Shown in pieces: positions 9,096 through 17,225 of a DNA stretch of 64,000 bases (its first letter is position 1; every line of letters begins with the position of its first letter). Source of the stretch: JAJDXW01 sp965223775 (lineage in GTDB: Bacteria; Pseudomonadota; Gammaproteobacteria; HK1); NCBI GenBank assembly GCA_965223775.1, contig OZ245021.1, positions 5,270,001 through 5,334,000 on the forward strand, written 5' to 3'. Below the pieces are notes generated by a model. It saw only the letters and a list, made by a program, of their open reading frames with translations, had not been told where the DNA came from and made no database searches. The position numbers were made by a program, and so were the translations under genes.

Positions 9096-9176
9096 CTTCG
9101 CGATCACGGTGGAGAGCCCCGATGGTCCCGCGCCGACGATGACCACGTCGAATTCCATCGATTCACGTTCCACGTC
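9096..9176 (-). pseudogene. remnant of ETF-ubiquinone oxidoreductase N-terminus
   Basis: The reading frame upstream of the protease contains ERESMEFDVVIVGAGPSGLS, which matches the conserved beginning of electron-transfer-flavoprotein:ubiquinone oxidoreductase, including the Rossmann GxGxxG (GAGPSG). Homology ends after about 25 residues, just ahead of the protease start. It is a short relic left by a deletion or insertion, not part of the protease. Confidence is limited by the short length, and other FAD-binding oxidoreductases begin similarly. Confidence 0.5.
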
Positions 9177-9642
9177 CACACTTCCCTTCCGGATCTGCAA
9201 TGCGCGGGCGACGCCGGCATTTTCCTCGCGCCGCAGCAAGGGAGCAACTCAGGCAGCCGGCCCGGCTCCGGCGCTGGTTGCACGTAGCGGCCGAATCAGC
9301 CCGAGGAGGGGGCATCCGCACACACCGCACCCGCCGAACGGACGCTGGTGCAGCGAGCCATTGCGAACCCGGCGACGCAGATGTTCAGCGAGGCGGACTG
9401 GGCAGCGTTGGACGCCTGTCGGAACGCCACCGCAGAGCGCTTGGCGACGGCGCCCCAGTTGCTGCCGGGCGGCGTGCGCCACCGCGCGTTCTACCGCTCG
9501 GCGTTTGCGGACGAGGGGTTGAAGGCGTACGCTCACGCGGTCCCGCCCGAGGATGAGTGGGATTGTCCGCCCCGCTCCGTCCACGGCCTCTTGAGGGCCG
9601 GGATGGGCATTTCCAATTTCAGCCAAAGCGAGGCGAACCGAG
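9177..9642. other. intergenic region between divergent protease genes
   Basis: About 470 bp between the minus-strand serine protease and the plus-strand metalloprotease. A short plus-strand frame beginning at 9348 (FSEADWAALDACRNATAERL, then HRAFYRSAFADEG) looks protein-like but runs out of frame into the metalloprotease gene and matches no family I recognise. It may be another gene fragment. GAGG about 9 nt before 9643 is a plausible ribosome site for the metalloprotease. Confidence 0.35.
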
Positions 9643-11673
9643 ATGAAGCAATGGAGCATGCCATCCATTGCAATAGCCATGTCAGCCATGATTGTGGCGA
9701 GCCCGTTGGATGCGCACGAAGCGCCGAGGCTCGTGGAGTACATCCCGAGTGTCGGGCACATGGCCGCTGGACCGAAGGAACTTCGGGCCAGAGTCTCCCG
9801 AGGCCGGTCTGCGACCCTGGAGGCGATACGCGACGACCCCAGCGCCGTAGACGTCCGGATCGGCAGGGCGTCCCTTGACGCGGTACGCGACGCCCGCGCC
9901 CTGTCGCTTGTCCTGCCCTTGCCACGTTCGGCGGGTGCCGGACCCGAGACGATCGCGTCGTTCGGAAATCTCGAAATCAAGCAGCGCAGCGAGCACGACT
10001 ACAGTGTCCATGGCCGGAACGAAACGCCGGAGTCGGAGGTTTCGCTGGCGGTCCTGGGCCAGGACGTGGTCGGCAGGATCACGTACGAGGGCGAGGTCTT
10101 CGAGGCGCGTCCGCTCGGCGGCGGGCTCACCGCGGTGTATCGCCGCGACACCAGCCGGTGGCCGGAAGACGCCGAGTGCGGAGTGTCGAGCCAACCGCTC
10201 CAATCGCCGCAGCGCAAGCGGAGCAATGAGTCGGGATTCGATTCCGGTACGAGTCGGCAGGAGTCCTCCCAACCGGATACGGGCGAATCGCCTGCACCGG
10301 GGGACAGTGGTGAGACGATTGACGTGCTGGTCGCCTATACCCCGCGGGCCCGAACCGCAGCAGGCAATATCGACGCGCTCATTCGCCTGTTCTTCGACGA
10401 CACCAACCGGTTCCTTTCCAACAGCCAGATCCGGACTCGGGTGCGGCCGGTCCACAGCTATCGGACCGAGTACCGGCAAACCGACGCGCTGATTACCGAC
10501 ATCAACCGGCTGCAAACACCCGACGACGGCTTCATGGACGAGGTGCATGCGCGGCGCAACCAGTACGGGGGGGATCTGGTCGCCCTGCTGGTCGCACGCA
10601 ACAGCGACTATTGCGGCCGTGGGGATATCTACTACGGGCAGGAATCCGGAGCCTTCAGCGTCAGCGCACAGAGCTGTGGATCCGATACGTTCGCACACGA
10701 GCTTGGCCACAATCTGGGCGCGCACCACGATCCGGACACCGACACGAACACGGGGTTTCCGTACGGCCATGGCTTGTGCAACAGCCGGCGCAACTGGCGA
10801 ACGATCATGTCGTACAACTTCAACAATGGCTGTCGGCCACGGGCGCCCCACTTCTCGAACCCGAACGTCTCCTATCAGGGAACACGGACCGGTGACGAAG
10901 GCACTCGCAACAACGCGCGGGTGATCAACGAGACGGCGCAGCACGTGGCAAGATTCCGGACGGCATTGCCCCCGCCGCACTCCATCCCGCTCGTCCTGTC
11001 CGCCGACCATTCGGCGCAAGAGGGATTCGTGCGGATCATCAACCGCTCGGGGCGTCCCGGCAAGGTACGCATCGACGCATTCGACGATGAGGGCCGGCGC
11101 TTCGGGCCCGTGGACCTGTCGCTCGATGCGAAGCAGACGAGGCATTTCAACTCCACGGACCTCGAAGACGGGAATGCCTCGAAAGGTCTCTCCGGAGGCG
11201 TTCTCAACGGCAGCGGCGACTGGCGGTTGGAGTTGTCCACGAACCTGGACATCAAGCCCCGGGCGTACATTCGGACAACCGACGGTTTTCTGACCAGCAT
11301 CCACGAGGTGGCGGGCGAGGAGGACGAGGGTTCGATGCGCTACCGGGTTCCGACATTCAATCCCGGAAAGAACACGGGCCAGCAAAGCCGGTTGCGTCTG
11401 ATCAACGTCGGCGACGACGACGCCAGCATCGAGATCTCCGGGAAGGACGATCAGGGCGATGCGCCGCCCGGGGGGAGTGTTCGTCTCACACTGCGGGCGG
11501 GGGCAGCGCACATGGTGAGCGCGCAGGAGCTCGAACAGGGCGCGGCCGGAATCTCCGGCCAGTTCGGGAGCGGGACGGGCAAGTGGCAGCTTTCCGTCTC
11601 CGCCGATCAACCGCTCCTGGTCATGAGTCTGTTGTTCAGCCGGACGGGAAATCTCACCAATCTCTCGCAGTAG
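9643..11673 (+). CDS. secreted reprolysin-like zinc metalloprotease with C-terminal module
   Basis: A 676-residue exported endopeptidase. It begins with a short signal peptide ending SPLDAHE, followed by a ~200-residue propeptide-like region. The catalytic domain starts near residue 225 (IDVLVAYTPRART) and has the complete metzincin zinc motif HELGHNLGAHHD at about residue 350, with a downstream Met-turn candidate IMSYN. This is the M12B-like (reprolysin) fold often found in secreted bacterial proteases. The last ~235 residues are the shared module ending GNLTNLSQ. The next gene is a tandem paralogue 62 bp downstream. The substrate is unknown; secretion through the type II system is inferred from the signal peptide and locus. 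Confidence 0.88.
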   Translation: MKQWSMPSIAIAMSAMIVASPLDAHEAPRLVEYIPSVGHMAAGPKELRARVSRGRSATLEAIRDDPSAVDVRIGRASLDAVRDARALSLVLPLPRSAGAGPETIASFGNLEIKQRSEHDYSVHGRNETPESEVSLAVLGQDVVGRITYEGEVFEARPLGGGLTAVYRRDTSRWPEDAECGVSSQPLQSPQRKRSNESGFDSGTSRQESSQPDTGESPAPGDSGETIDVLVAYTPRARTAAGNIDALIRLFFDDTNRFLSNSQIRTRVRPVHSYRTEYRQTDALITDINRLQTPDDGFMDEVHARRNQYGGDLVALLVARNSDYCGRGDIYYGQESGAFSVSAQSCGSDTFAHELGHNLGAHHDPDTDTNTGFPYGHGLCNSRRNWRTIMSYNFNNGCRPRAPHFSNPNVSYQGTRTGDEGTRNNARVINETAQHVARFRTALPPPHSIPLVLSADHSAQEGFVRIINRSGRPGKVRIDAFDDEGRRFGPVDLSLDAKQTRHFNSTDLEDGNASKGLSGGVLNGSGDWRLELSTNLDIKPRAYIRTTDGFLTSIHEVAGEEDEGSMRYRVPTFNPGKNTGQQSRLRLINVGDDDASIEISGKDDQGDAPPGGSVRLTLRAGAAHMVSAQELEQGAAGISGQFGSGTGKWQLSVSADQPLLVMSLLFSRTGNLTNLSQ

Positions 11674-11735
11674 AAAAATCTTCAAGAGGTACTGAACCGG
11701 GCCATCCGAACGGGTTCGTTCCATCGGAGGTGGGC

Positions 11736-13706
11736 GTGAAGAGCTCGAGCATCGCGTTCCTTGTGACGTTTGCGTCGATCACGATCCTGGCCGGCCCGGC
11801 GATTGCCCACGATCCGCCGATGCTCGTGGAGTATCTGTCGGGCGCCGAGTTCACGGCCGACAGTCTCTCCGCGGATCAAGCCGCTACCCTGGAGGCGATA
11901 CGAAGCGATCCCGCGGCCATCGGCGTCCGGATCGGACAGGCGTTTCCCGGCGCCGTACTCAGCGCCCGCGCCGTGTCGCTCGACGTACCGGGGCCGGAGG
12001 GCGCCGGTACGGAGGGGACCGTATCGTTTCACGATCTGAATATCGAGCTGCGCACCGATCACGACTACAGCCTGTATGCCCGCGACGAGGCCTCGGGGTC
12101 GGAGTGTTCGTTGGTGGTGCTCGGCTTGGACGTGCTCGGCACGATTCGGCGCGGCGCCGATACGTTCAAGGTGCATCCGCTCGGCGGAGGGCTCACCGCC
12201 GTCTACCGATACGATTCCAGCCGGTTGGAGATGCAGTCCGAAGACGACATCGGGGCCGTTGGGGTGAAGGACCCGTCCTACGCATCGCCGGGGGATTCCA
12301 ATCCACCGACGGCTTCCGAAGACGGCGTGGCCGTGATCGACTTGTTGGTTGCCTACACGTGGCAGGTTCGCGTCGAGGCCGGAAATGCCGACGCGCTCAT
12401 TCGCCTTGCACTCGACCAGGCCAACCGGATATTCGCCAACAGCCTGATTCGGGCCCGGGTGCGGCTGGCCTACAGCTATCAGACGAACTACGCGCAACAT
12501 GATGACTTGTATACCGACCTCGATCACTTGGTTACCACCGACGACGGCTACATGGACGAGGCGCACGCGGTGCGCGACCGGCACGGAGCGGACGTGGTCG
12601 TGCTGCTGCGCGGCCGTCACAACGAAAATCAGTGCACTTCGGCCTACAACTATTCCAGCTATTTCGGCGCGAGTCTTGCGTTCAGCGTCGTTGGGCAGAA
12701 CTGTATCGGCAACTACAGCTTTGCACGAGCACTCGGCCACAATCTTGGCGCCGGCAACGACTACAACCCGCCATTCGAGAACCACAATTTCTCCCATGGC
12801 CACGCATTCTGCAACGACCTCGGCAACTGGAGGACGCTCATGTCCTGGAACCGGGACAGAAGTTGCCCGGTCCTCCAACCGTACTTCTCCAACCCGGACG
12901 TATCCCTTATGGGAACGCCCACCGGCGATGCGGATGTTCGCAACAACGCGCGGGTCATCAACGAGACCGCGCCCATCATGGCGAACTACCGCGAGGCGCC
13001 GCAATCGCGGCCCGCCGTACCGCTCGTCACCTCGGCCGACAACTCGAGCCAACAGGGGTTTGTCCGGATCATCAACCGCTCCGCTCAGGCCGGCACAGTG
13101 CGCATCCATGCCATTGATGACGAAGGCCGGCCCTACGGCCCCGTCGATCTGTCGCTGGATGCGAAGCAGACGAGACATTTCAACTCCGGGGACCTCGAAG
13201 ACGGAAACCCCTCAAAGGGACTGTCCGGGGGAGTCGAGGACGGCACTGGCAACTGGCGACTGGAACTGGCAACGGAGCTCGATATCGAGATCCTGGCGTA
13301 CATCCGAACACCGGACGGATTTCTGACCAGCATTCACGATGTAGCGGCGCAAGCGGACGACGGATCGATGCGCTTCCACGTGCCGATCTTCAACCCCGCC
13401 AGGAATACCGACCAGCAGAGCCGATTGCGTCTCATCAACCCCGGGGACAGCACCGCGGAGATCGAGATCACCGGCCGCGACGATCAGGGAGATTCGCCGC
13501 CCGAGGGCAGCGTGCGTCTCACGCTGCCGGCGGGAGCAGCGCACCTGCTGACCGCCGAGGAGCTCGAGCAGGGCTCGGACGACTTCGCCGGCCGGTTCGG
13601 CGCCGGGTCGGGCAAGTGGCAACTCTTCGTCTCCGCCGACCGGCCGATCCAGGTCATGAGCCTGTTGCGAAGTCCCACGGGGAACCTAACGAACCTCTCG
13701 CGGTAA
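11736..13706 (+). CDS. catalytically dead metalloprotease paralogue with C-terminal module
   Basis: A 656-residue tandem duplicate of the preceding protease, aligning along its whole length: signal peptide, LVEYLSGAEF versus LVEYIPSVGH, the ATLEAIRSDP block, IDLLVAYTWQ, and the C-terminal module ending GNLTNLSR. Where the active paralogue has HELGHNLGAHHD, this one has RALGHNLGAGND. The first zinc His, the catalytic Glu and the third zinc His are all lost, so it cannot be a normal zinc protease. The frame is intact, so it looks like a selected pseudoenzyme (inhibitor, decoy or adhesin) rather than a decaying gene. The GTG at 11736 is chosen because GGAGG sits 5 nt upstream; the frame open from 11583 overlaps the previous gene. 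Confidence 0.85.
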   Translation: MKSSSIAFLVTFASITILAGPAIAHDPPMLVEYLSGAEFTADSLSADQAATLEAIRSDPAAIGVRIGQAFPGAVLSARAVSLDVPGPEGAGTEGTVSFHDLNIELRTDHDYSLYARDEASGSECSLVVLGLDVLGTIRRGADTFKVHPLGGGLTAVYRYDSSRLEMQSEDDIGAVGVKDPSYASPGDSNPPTASEDGVAVIDLLVAYTWQVRVEAGNADALIRLALDQANRIFANSLIRARVRLAYSYQTNYAQHDDLYTDLDHLVTTDDGYMDEAHAVRDRHGADVVVLLRGRHNENQCTSAYNYSSYFGASLAFSVVGQNCIGNYSFARALGHNLGAGNDYNPPFENHNFSHGHAFCNDLGNWRTLMSWNRDRSCPVLQPYFSNPDVSLMGTPTGDADVRNNARVINETAPIMANYREAPQSRPAVPLVTSADNSSQQGFVRIINRSAQAGTVRIHAIDDEGRPYGPVDLSLDAKQTRHFNSGDLEDGNPSKGLSGGVEDGTGNWRLELATELDIEILAYIRTPDGFLTSIHDVAAQADDGSMRFHVPIFNPARNTDQQSRLRLINPGDSTAEIEITGRDDQGDSPPEGSVRLTLPAGAAHLLTAEELEQGSDDFAGRFGAGSGKWQLFVSADRPIQVMSLLRSPTGNLTNLSR

Positions 13707-13952
13707 ACATCCCGCTGTCTCTCCGCACCGGAGAGACGCGGGCGGCGAACCGCCGCCGGTCAGAGGGCCGGGGCGAAGCGGCCTCTCGGGGGTGGAATAC
13801 CTGCGCCCGACCGACGGGCGAGCACGGACTTCAGTACTTTCGCTTCGGCGGCCGGCAGTGCGCAGAGGAAGCGGCAGGGGCATTCCAGCAACCGGGCGCT
13901 CCCGATACGCATCCGCCTCGAGACGCCGATCGATTCTCCGACCCGGTCACGT

Positions 13953-14180
13953 ATGGAATCCTTCTGGTCGATGCTCAAGCGCGCCCACACCGGCACCTTC
14001 CACAAAATGAGCCCGAAGCACCTGGACCGCTACGTCCGCCAGTTCGCCGGGAAACACAACCTGCGCGAGGAGGACACCATCGACATCATGCGCAACGTCG
14101 TCGCCGGACTCATCGGCCGGAGGCTCATGTACCGCCAACTCATCACGGACAACGGGCTCGACTCGGGCGCGCGGGGTTGA
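13953..14180 (+). pseudogene. IS1595-family transposase, C-terminal fragment
   Basis: 75 codons matching the C-terminal third of an ISXO2-like DDE transposase: ESFWSMLKRAHTGTFHK, then HLDRYVRQFAGKHN and MYRQLI. The two upstream catalytic Asp regions are absent, and 13707-13952 holds no recognisable upstream half. It belongs to a different IS1595 subgroup from the element at 25708-26763 and marks an old insertion next to the protease pair. Confidence 0.75.
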
Positions 14181-14232
14181 CGGCCTGCGGGGACTAACGA
14201 GAAGGCGAATCAGGACGAATTGCGCGCATGGA

Positions 14233-14427
14233 TCAGTGAGTCGCAACGTCTTCCGAGAACCCGGGATGACCTCCTGTGTGCTCCCGGGACTGTTTCAGGT
14301 CCGGCTCTTGGTCGGACCCGTGAGTGCGATCGGGGGTTCGTGGAGGCGATCCCGTTCGACGGATAGGCCGTAGCAGCGCCCGAGCGAGGTCCTCGGGCGT
14401 GGCGTCGCCGTAGTCAGGACGCTTCAT
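14233..14427 (-). CDS. small conserved-looking protein, third gene of HicB-like operon
   Basis: A 64-residue hydrophilic protein beginning MKRPDYGDATPEDLARALL, followed by a basic, Pro/Ser/Thr-rich tail that is probably disordered. The ATG at 14427 overlaps the stop of the preceding gene as ATGA and has its own GGAG with 6-nt spacing, so it is very likely translated. I do not recognise the family. Coupling to two upstream small genes, the first HicB-like, suggests a toxin-antitoxin or regulatory module; it could be the toxin, a third regulator or an accessory peptide. Confidence 0.55.
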   Translation of the reverse strand: MKRPDYGDATPEDLARALLRPIRRTGSPPRTPDRTHGSDQEPDLKQSREHTGGHPGFSEDVATH

Positions 14428-14735
14428 TGTATGCTCCGCGTGGTATCCTGACCCCATAAGCCATTGAATGCATTGTAAGGAAGACCGAGACGGGCACTGA
14501 AGCTGCGACGCGCATTTTCCTTCGGAACATCGCCCCCGTCAGGAAATGTCACATGGGCTACCTTTGTCACCTTGCCGTCTTGCTTCCGCGAGATCTTGAC
14601 CGTCATTGGCGAACGCGAAGGATTACGCGCGTCCCGGAGGGACCCGCTGAATTTGATCTTGGGCGTACGTACAAGAATTTCCGCCGTGCAACTGAATTCG
14701 GAACATGCTAGTTCGATCATCTCATCCCACGTCAT
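14424..14735 (-). CDS. small unknown protein, second gene of HicB-like operon
   Basis: A 103-residue protein (starts MTWDEMIELACSEF) with an N-terminal acidic helix, a central basic segment (MTVKISRKQDGKVTKVAHVT) and a C-terminal ARRSFSARLG region. The ATG at 14735 is preceded by AGGA with about 6-nt spacing and lies 8 bp after the HicB-like stop; its 3' end overlaps the next gene by 4 bp. No HicA double-strand-RNA-binding fold or GxSHH-like motif is visible, so this is not an ordinary HicA toxin. The function is unknown; its place directly after an antitoxin-like gene makes a toxin role possible. Confidence 0.55.
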   Translation of the reverse strand: MTWDEMIELACSEFSCTAEILVRTPKIKFSGSLRDARNPSRSPMTVKISRKQDGKVTKVAHVTFPDGGDVPKENARRSFSARLGLPYNAFNGLWGQDTTRSIQ

Positions 14736-14743
14736 CGGGCTTC

Positions 14744-15073
14744 CTAAGCTCGTGCGACCCGCCATTCCGGCATGCTGAAGCTCGGAAGCTGCCCCCAGAG
14801 GTTTCGTCCAAACTTCTGCGGATCCTCTTCGACAGATCCCGGCACTTCCGCGCCCGCTTGATACAAATCACGTAATTCTTGAGGCGGAGGCTGGATTTCG
14901 GACAGATCGCCATCTCGCATTTCGAGCTCTGCCACGATGGTGAACGCCAAGCATTCGGCGGCCTCTTCCATCGTCCTACCCTGCGCGGCGATGTCATGTT
15001 CCAAGCACTGAGCCGCCCAAGTATCGCCTTCTTCGAAGAGAAGAATGTGGAGCCTCTTCTGCATCTTCCTCAT
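14744..15073 (-). CDS. HicB-like antitoxin-family protein
   Basis: A 109-residue protein whose first 60 residues carry the HicB/UPF0150 partial RNase-H-like fold: HILLFEEGDTWAAQCLEHD, then AAQGRTMEEAAECLAF. HicB proteins usually neutralise a HicA mRNA interferase, but no HicA is present on either side. The tail is Pro/Gln-rich without a clear HTH. The ATG at 15073 follows GGGAG with ~7-nt spacing. It leads a three-gene minus-strand operon with short or overlapping junctions. It may be an orphan antitoxin serving a new partner. Confidence 0.7.
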   Translation of the reverse strand: MRKMQKRLHILLFEEGDTWAAQCLEHDIAAQGRTMEEAAECLAFTIVAELEMRDGDLSEIQPPPQELRDLYQAGAEVPGSVEEDPQKFGRNLWGQLPSFSMPEWRVARA

Positions 15074-15513
15074 GTCATTCTCCCTTTGTTACGCGCGGCC
15101 CTTCGTGCCGCCTTCCGTCCCCATCCTAGAGCGTACCCAGTGCTTCGGCAAGAAGAAATGTTGCGCGCGGTGGCGTCACCGGCGACAGCGGATTGTCCCC
15201 ACGCGCCGCCGTTCTCGGTCAAGTTATCTTGATAATTCCCAAAAATAGCCATACAAACTGAATACAAATGCAGAAGAGCGGGCACCGCCGCAGTCGACGG
15301 CACGCTGCCCGCAACGGGAGAAGCAGGATGTTCGGTACGTGCGCACGGCGTGCCCTCGCCACGGGGCTCGCCGTGGTCGCGAGCCCCGCGCGGCGCACTG
15401 ACGGCTCGAGGTCTCCACCGAGCTTGTGGCCGAAGGCGGTTGCCATCTCGACGCCGAGCGCGGGAACGCCATTCGAGTATCCTGCCCGAACCCGAATGTG
15501 ACCGCCGTCAACC
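15074..15513. other. intergenic region with AT-rich promoter island
   Basis: 440 bp separating the divergent HicB-like operon and the glycosyltransferase gene. An AT-rich patch at 15219-15275 stands out in otherwise GC-rich DNA. The remainder has open frames but nothing recognisable. Confidence 0.4.
15229..15257 (+). promoter_or_regulatory. candidate sigma-70 promoter
   Basis: TTGATA and TACAAA separated by exactly 17 bp in an AT-rich island ~255 bp upstream of the GT2 gene. The -35 matches five of six consensus bases and the -10 four of six. It would transcribe the 15514-17185 pair. This is a motif match only. Confidence 0.35.
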
Positions 15514-16425
15514 ATGCCCGCATCGAAACTGTCGATCGTCGTCGCCACGTACGCGATGCAGCGCGAAGCGCCTCGCACCATCGCGTCGCTCCTGCCTCCA
15601 CTGCAACGATGCGTCGATGACCTCGACTACGAGATCATCGTAGTCGACAACGGCTCGCCGGAGCCTCTCGACCTTGGCGACGCGGCCGCAGCCGCCCCCC
15701 GGCCGGTGCGCCTCGTTCGGGTGGCGCCGGACGCCGCCTCCCCCTCTCCGGTCGTCTGCATCAACGCGGCCGTCCGCGACCACGCGACCGGAGACCGGCT
15801 GATGGTCTGCATCGACGGCGCGCGCCTTGCGAGCTCGCACCTGGTTCGCCGGACGGCCGACGTACTGTCCCGCCACCCCGACGCCTTCACGTTCGTCGCG
15901 AGCCACCACCTCGGCCCCAAGCCGCAGATGCAATCCGTCCGGGAAGGCTACGACCAGGCAGCCGAAGACGAACTCCTCGGCACCGTCGACTGGATGTCGG
16001 ATCTCGACCATCTCTATTCCATCAGTGTCTGGGCGGGCGCCCATGATCGACGCAACCCATTGCTGCAGAACGAGAGCAACGCATTCGCGATGGCGCGCGA
16101 GACGTGGGATTCGCTCGGAGGGTACCGGGAAGGATTTGCCCGCCCCGGAGGCGGCCTCTGCAACCTCGATCTCTTCAGTCGATGTGCAGACCGCGGCCGG
16201 GGGCTGAATGTTCTGCTCTACGGCGAGTCCACCTTTCACCAGGTCCACGGTGGGGCCGCCACGTCGCAGGACGGCTACTTCGGTGCAAGCCTTCGTGAAT
16301 TCACCGAGGTGACCGGTGAGGAGTATCGCCGGCCGTCATTCCCGTTCCTCGCCGATCTCGGGGAGCGGTACGGTCGCATGAAGGCCGTCGGTAGATTCCT
16401 GATGGCTGACGTCACGAATGACTGA
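15514..16425 (+). CDS. family 2 glycosyltransferase
   Basis: A 303-residue cytoplasmic GT2 enzyme of GT-A fold. The N-terminus LSIVVATYAMQREAPRTIAS is a typical GT2 start, followed by IIVVDNGSP and a metal-binding-like segment (VCIDGARLASS). A later DSLGGYREGF stretch is typical of GT2 acceptor regions. It adds a sugar to a glycan acceptor, with unknown donor. It overlaps the following sulfotransferase gene by 8 bp and is probably coupled, suggesting the sugar it adds is then sulfated. The ATG at 15514 lies just before the conserved strand, so little can precede it. Confidence 0.87.
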   Translation: MPASKLSIVVATYAMQREAPRTIASLLPPLQRCVDDLDYEIIVVDNGSPEPLDLGDAAAAAPRPVRLVRVAPDAASPSPVVCINAAVRDHATGDRLMVCIDGARLASSHLVRRTADVLSRHPDAFTFVASHHLGPKPQMQSVREGYDQAAEDELLGTVDWMSDLDHLYSISVWAGAHDRRNPLLQNESNAFAMARETWDSLGGYREGFARPGGGLCNLDLFSRCADRGRGLNVLLYGESTFHQVHGGAATSQDGYFGASLREFTEVTGEEYRRPSFPFLADLGERYGRMKAVGRFLMADVTND

Positions 16426-17185
16426 AACCCCATCGTCGTCACCACCGTGCATAATCGTTCTCGGCATGCACCGGAGCGGCACCTCGTTGTTGACCGGGAG
16501 CCTGGAGGCGGCCGGGCTGCACCTGGGCGAAGTCAATCGCGCCGCCCCGTTCAACCGGAAGGGCAACAAGGAGAACGAGTCCATCCGCAGCTTCCACGAC
16601 GAGCTGTTGGCAAGAAACGGGGCAACGTGGAACCACCCGCCGAAGCGCCAGATTCCATGGGACGGGGCCGACGAGGAGCGGGCCCGATTCCTCATCGAAC
16701 CCTACCTCCAGGCCGCCCGCCCCTGGGGCTTCAAGGATCCTCGCACCATCTGGGCGGTCGAAGGCTGGCTTCGGCTCCTGCCCGGCGCGCGCATGATCGG
16801 CGTGTTCCGCCATCCGTCGTTGGCCGTTCGCTCCCTGGTCGCGAGGACGGGAAGTCTCGCCATCGGAACGGACGAAGCCCTGCGACTGTGGTGCGCGTAC
16901 AACTCCGAGCTTCTTCGCCTGCACCGGAAGTACCAGTTCCCGCTCCTGCACTTCGGCTCCGGGGCGGCGTTTCGAGAGGACTTCCTCGCCCCCCTCGCTT
17001 CCTTCACGCGTTCGGTCGGGCTTACCGGCCCGCCCGCCCGCTTCTTCGACAGCGAACTGGTGCATCAGACAAAACCGGGCCCGGTCGGGTCGATCAGGGC
17101 CCGAATCCTGTTCAAACGACTGATCGCGCGGTCCCGGTCCGCAACCCGGACCGGCACGCCGCCCGCGTCGCAAGGATCGTCATGA
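16418..17185 (+). CDS. sulfotransferase-family protein
   Basis: A 255-residue protein of the PAPS-dependent sulfotransferase superfamily. The 5'-phosphosulfate loop is VLGMHRSGTSLLTGSLE at residues ~14-30, and the 3'-phosphate-binding region is GVFRHPSLAVRSLVART near residue 130. It probably sulfates a sugar on the surface polysaccharide. It is the second gene of a two-gene plus-strand unit with the GT2, overlapping by 8 bp. The P-loop type (GMHRSGTS) is the same as in the giant protein at 825-4748, so the two domains are probably related. The acceptor is unknown. Confidence 0.82.
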   Translation: MTETPSSSPPCIIVLGMHRSGTSLLTGSLEAAGLHLGEVNRAAPFNRKGNKENESIRSFHDELLARNGATWNHPPKRQIPWDGADEERARFLIEPYLQAARPWGFKDPRTIWAVEGWLRLLPGARMIGVFRHPSLAVRSLVARTGSLAIGTDEALRLWCAYNSELLRLHRKYQFPLLHFGSGAAFREDFLAPLASFTRSVGLTGPPARFFDSELVHQTKPGPVGSIRARILFKRLIARSRSATRTGTPPASQGSS

Positions 17186-17225
17186 CTCGGCGCCGGCCCC
17201 GGGAGCGGAGACGCAAGAGCGGCTT

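Noticed and set aside
9682..11724. 680-codon minus-strand frame opposite the metalloprotease gene
   Set aside because: It is an antisense shadow in GC-rich DNA; the plus strand has a signal peptide, zinc motif and module.
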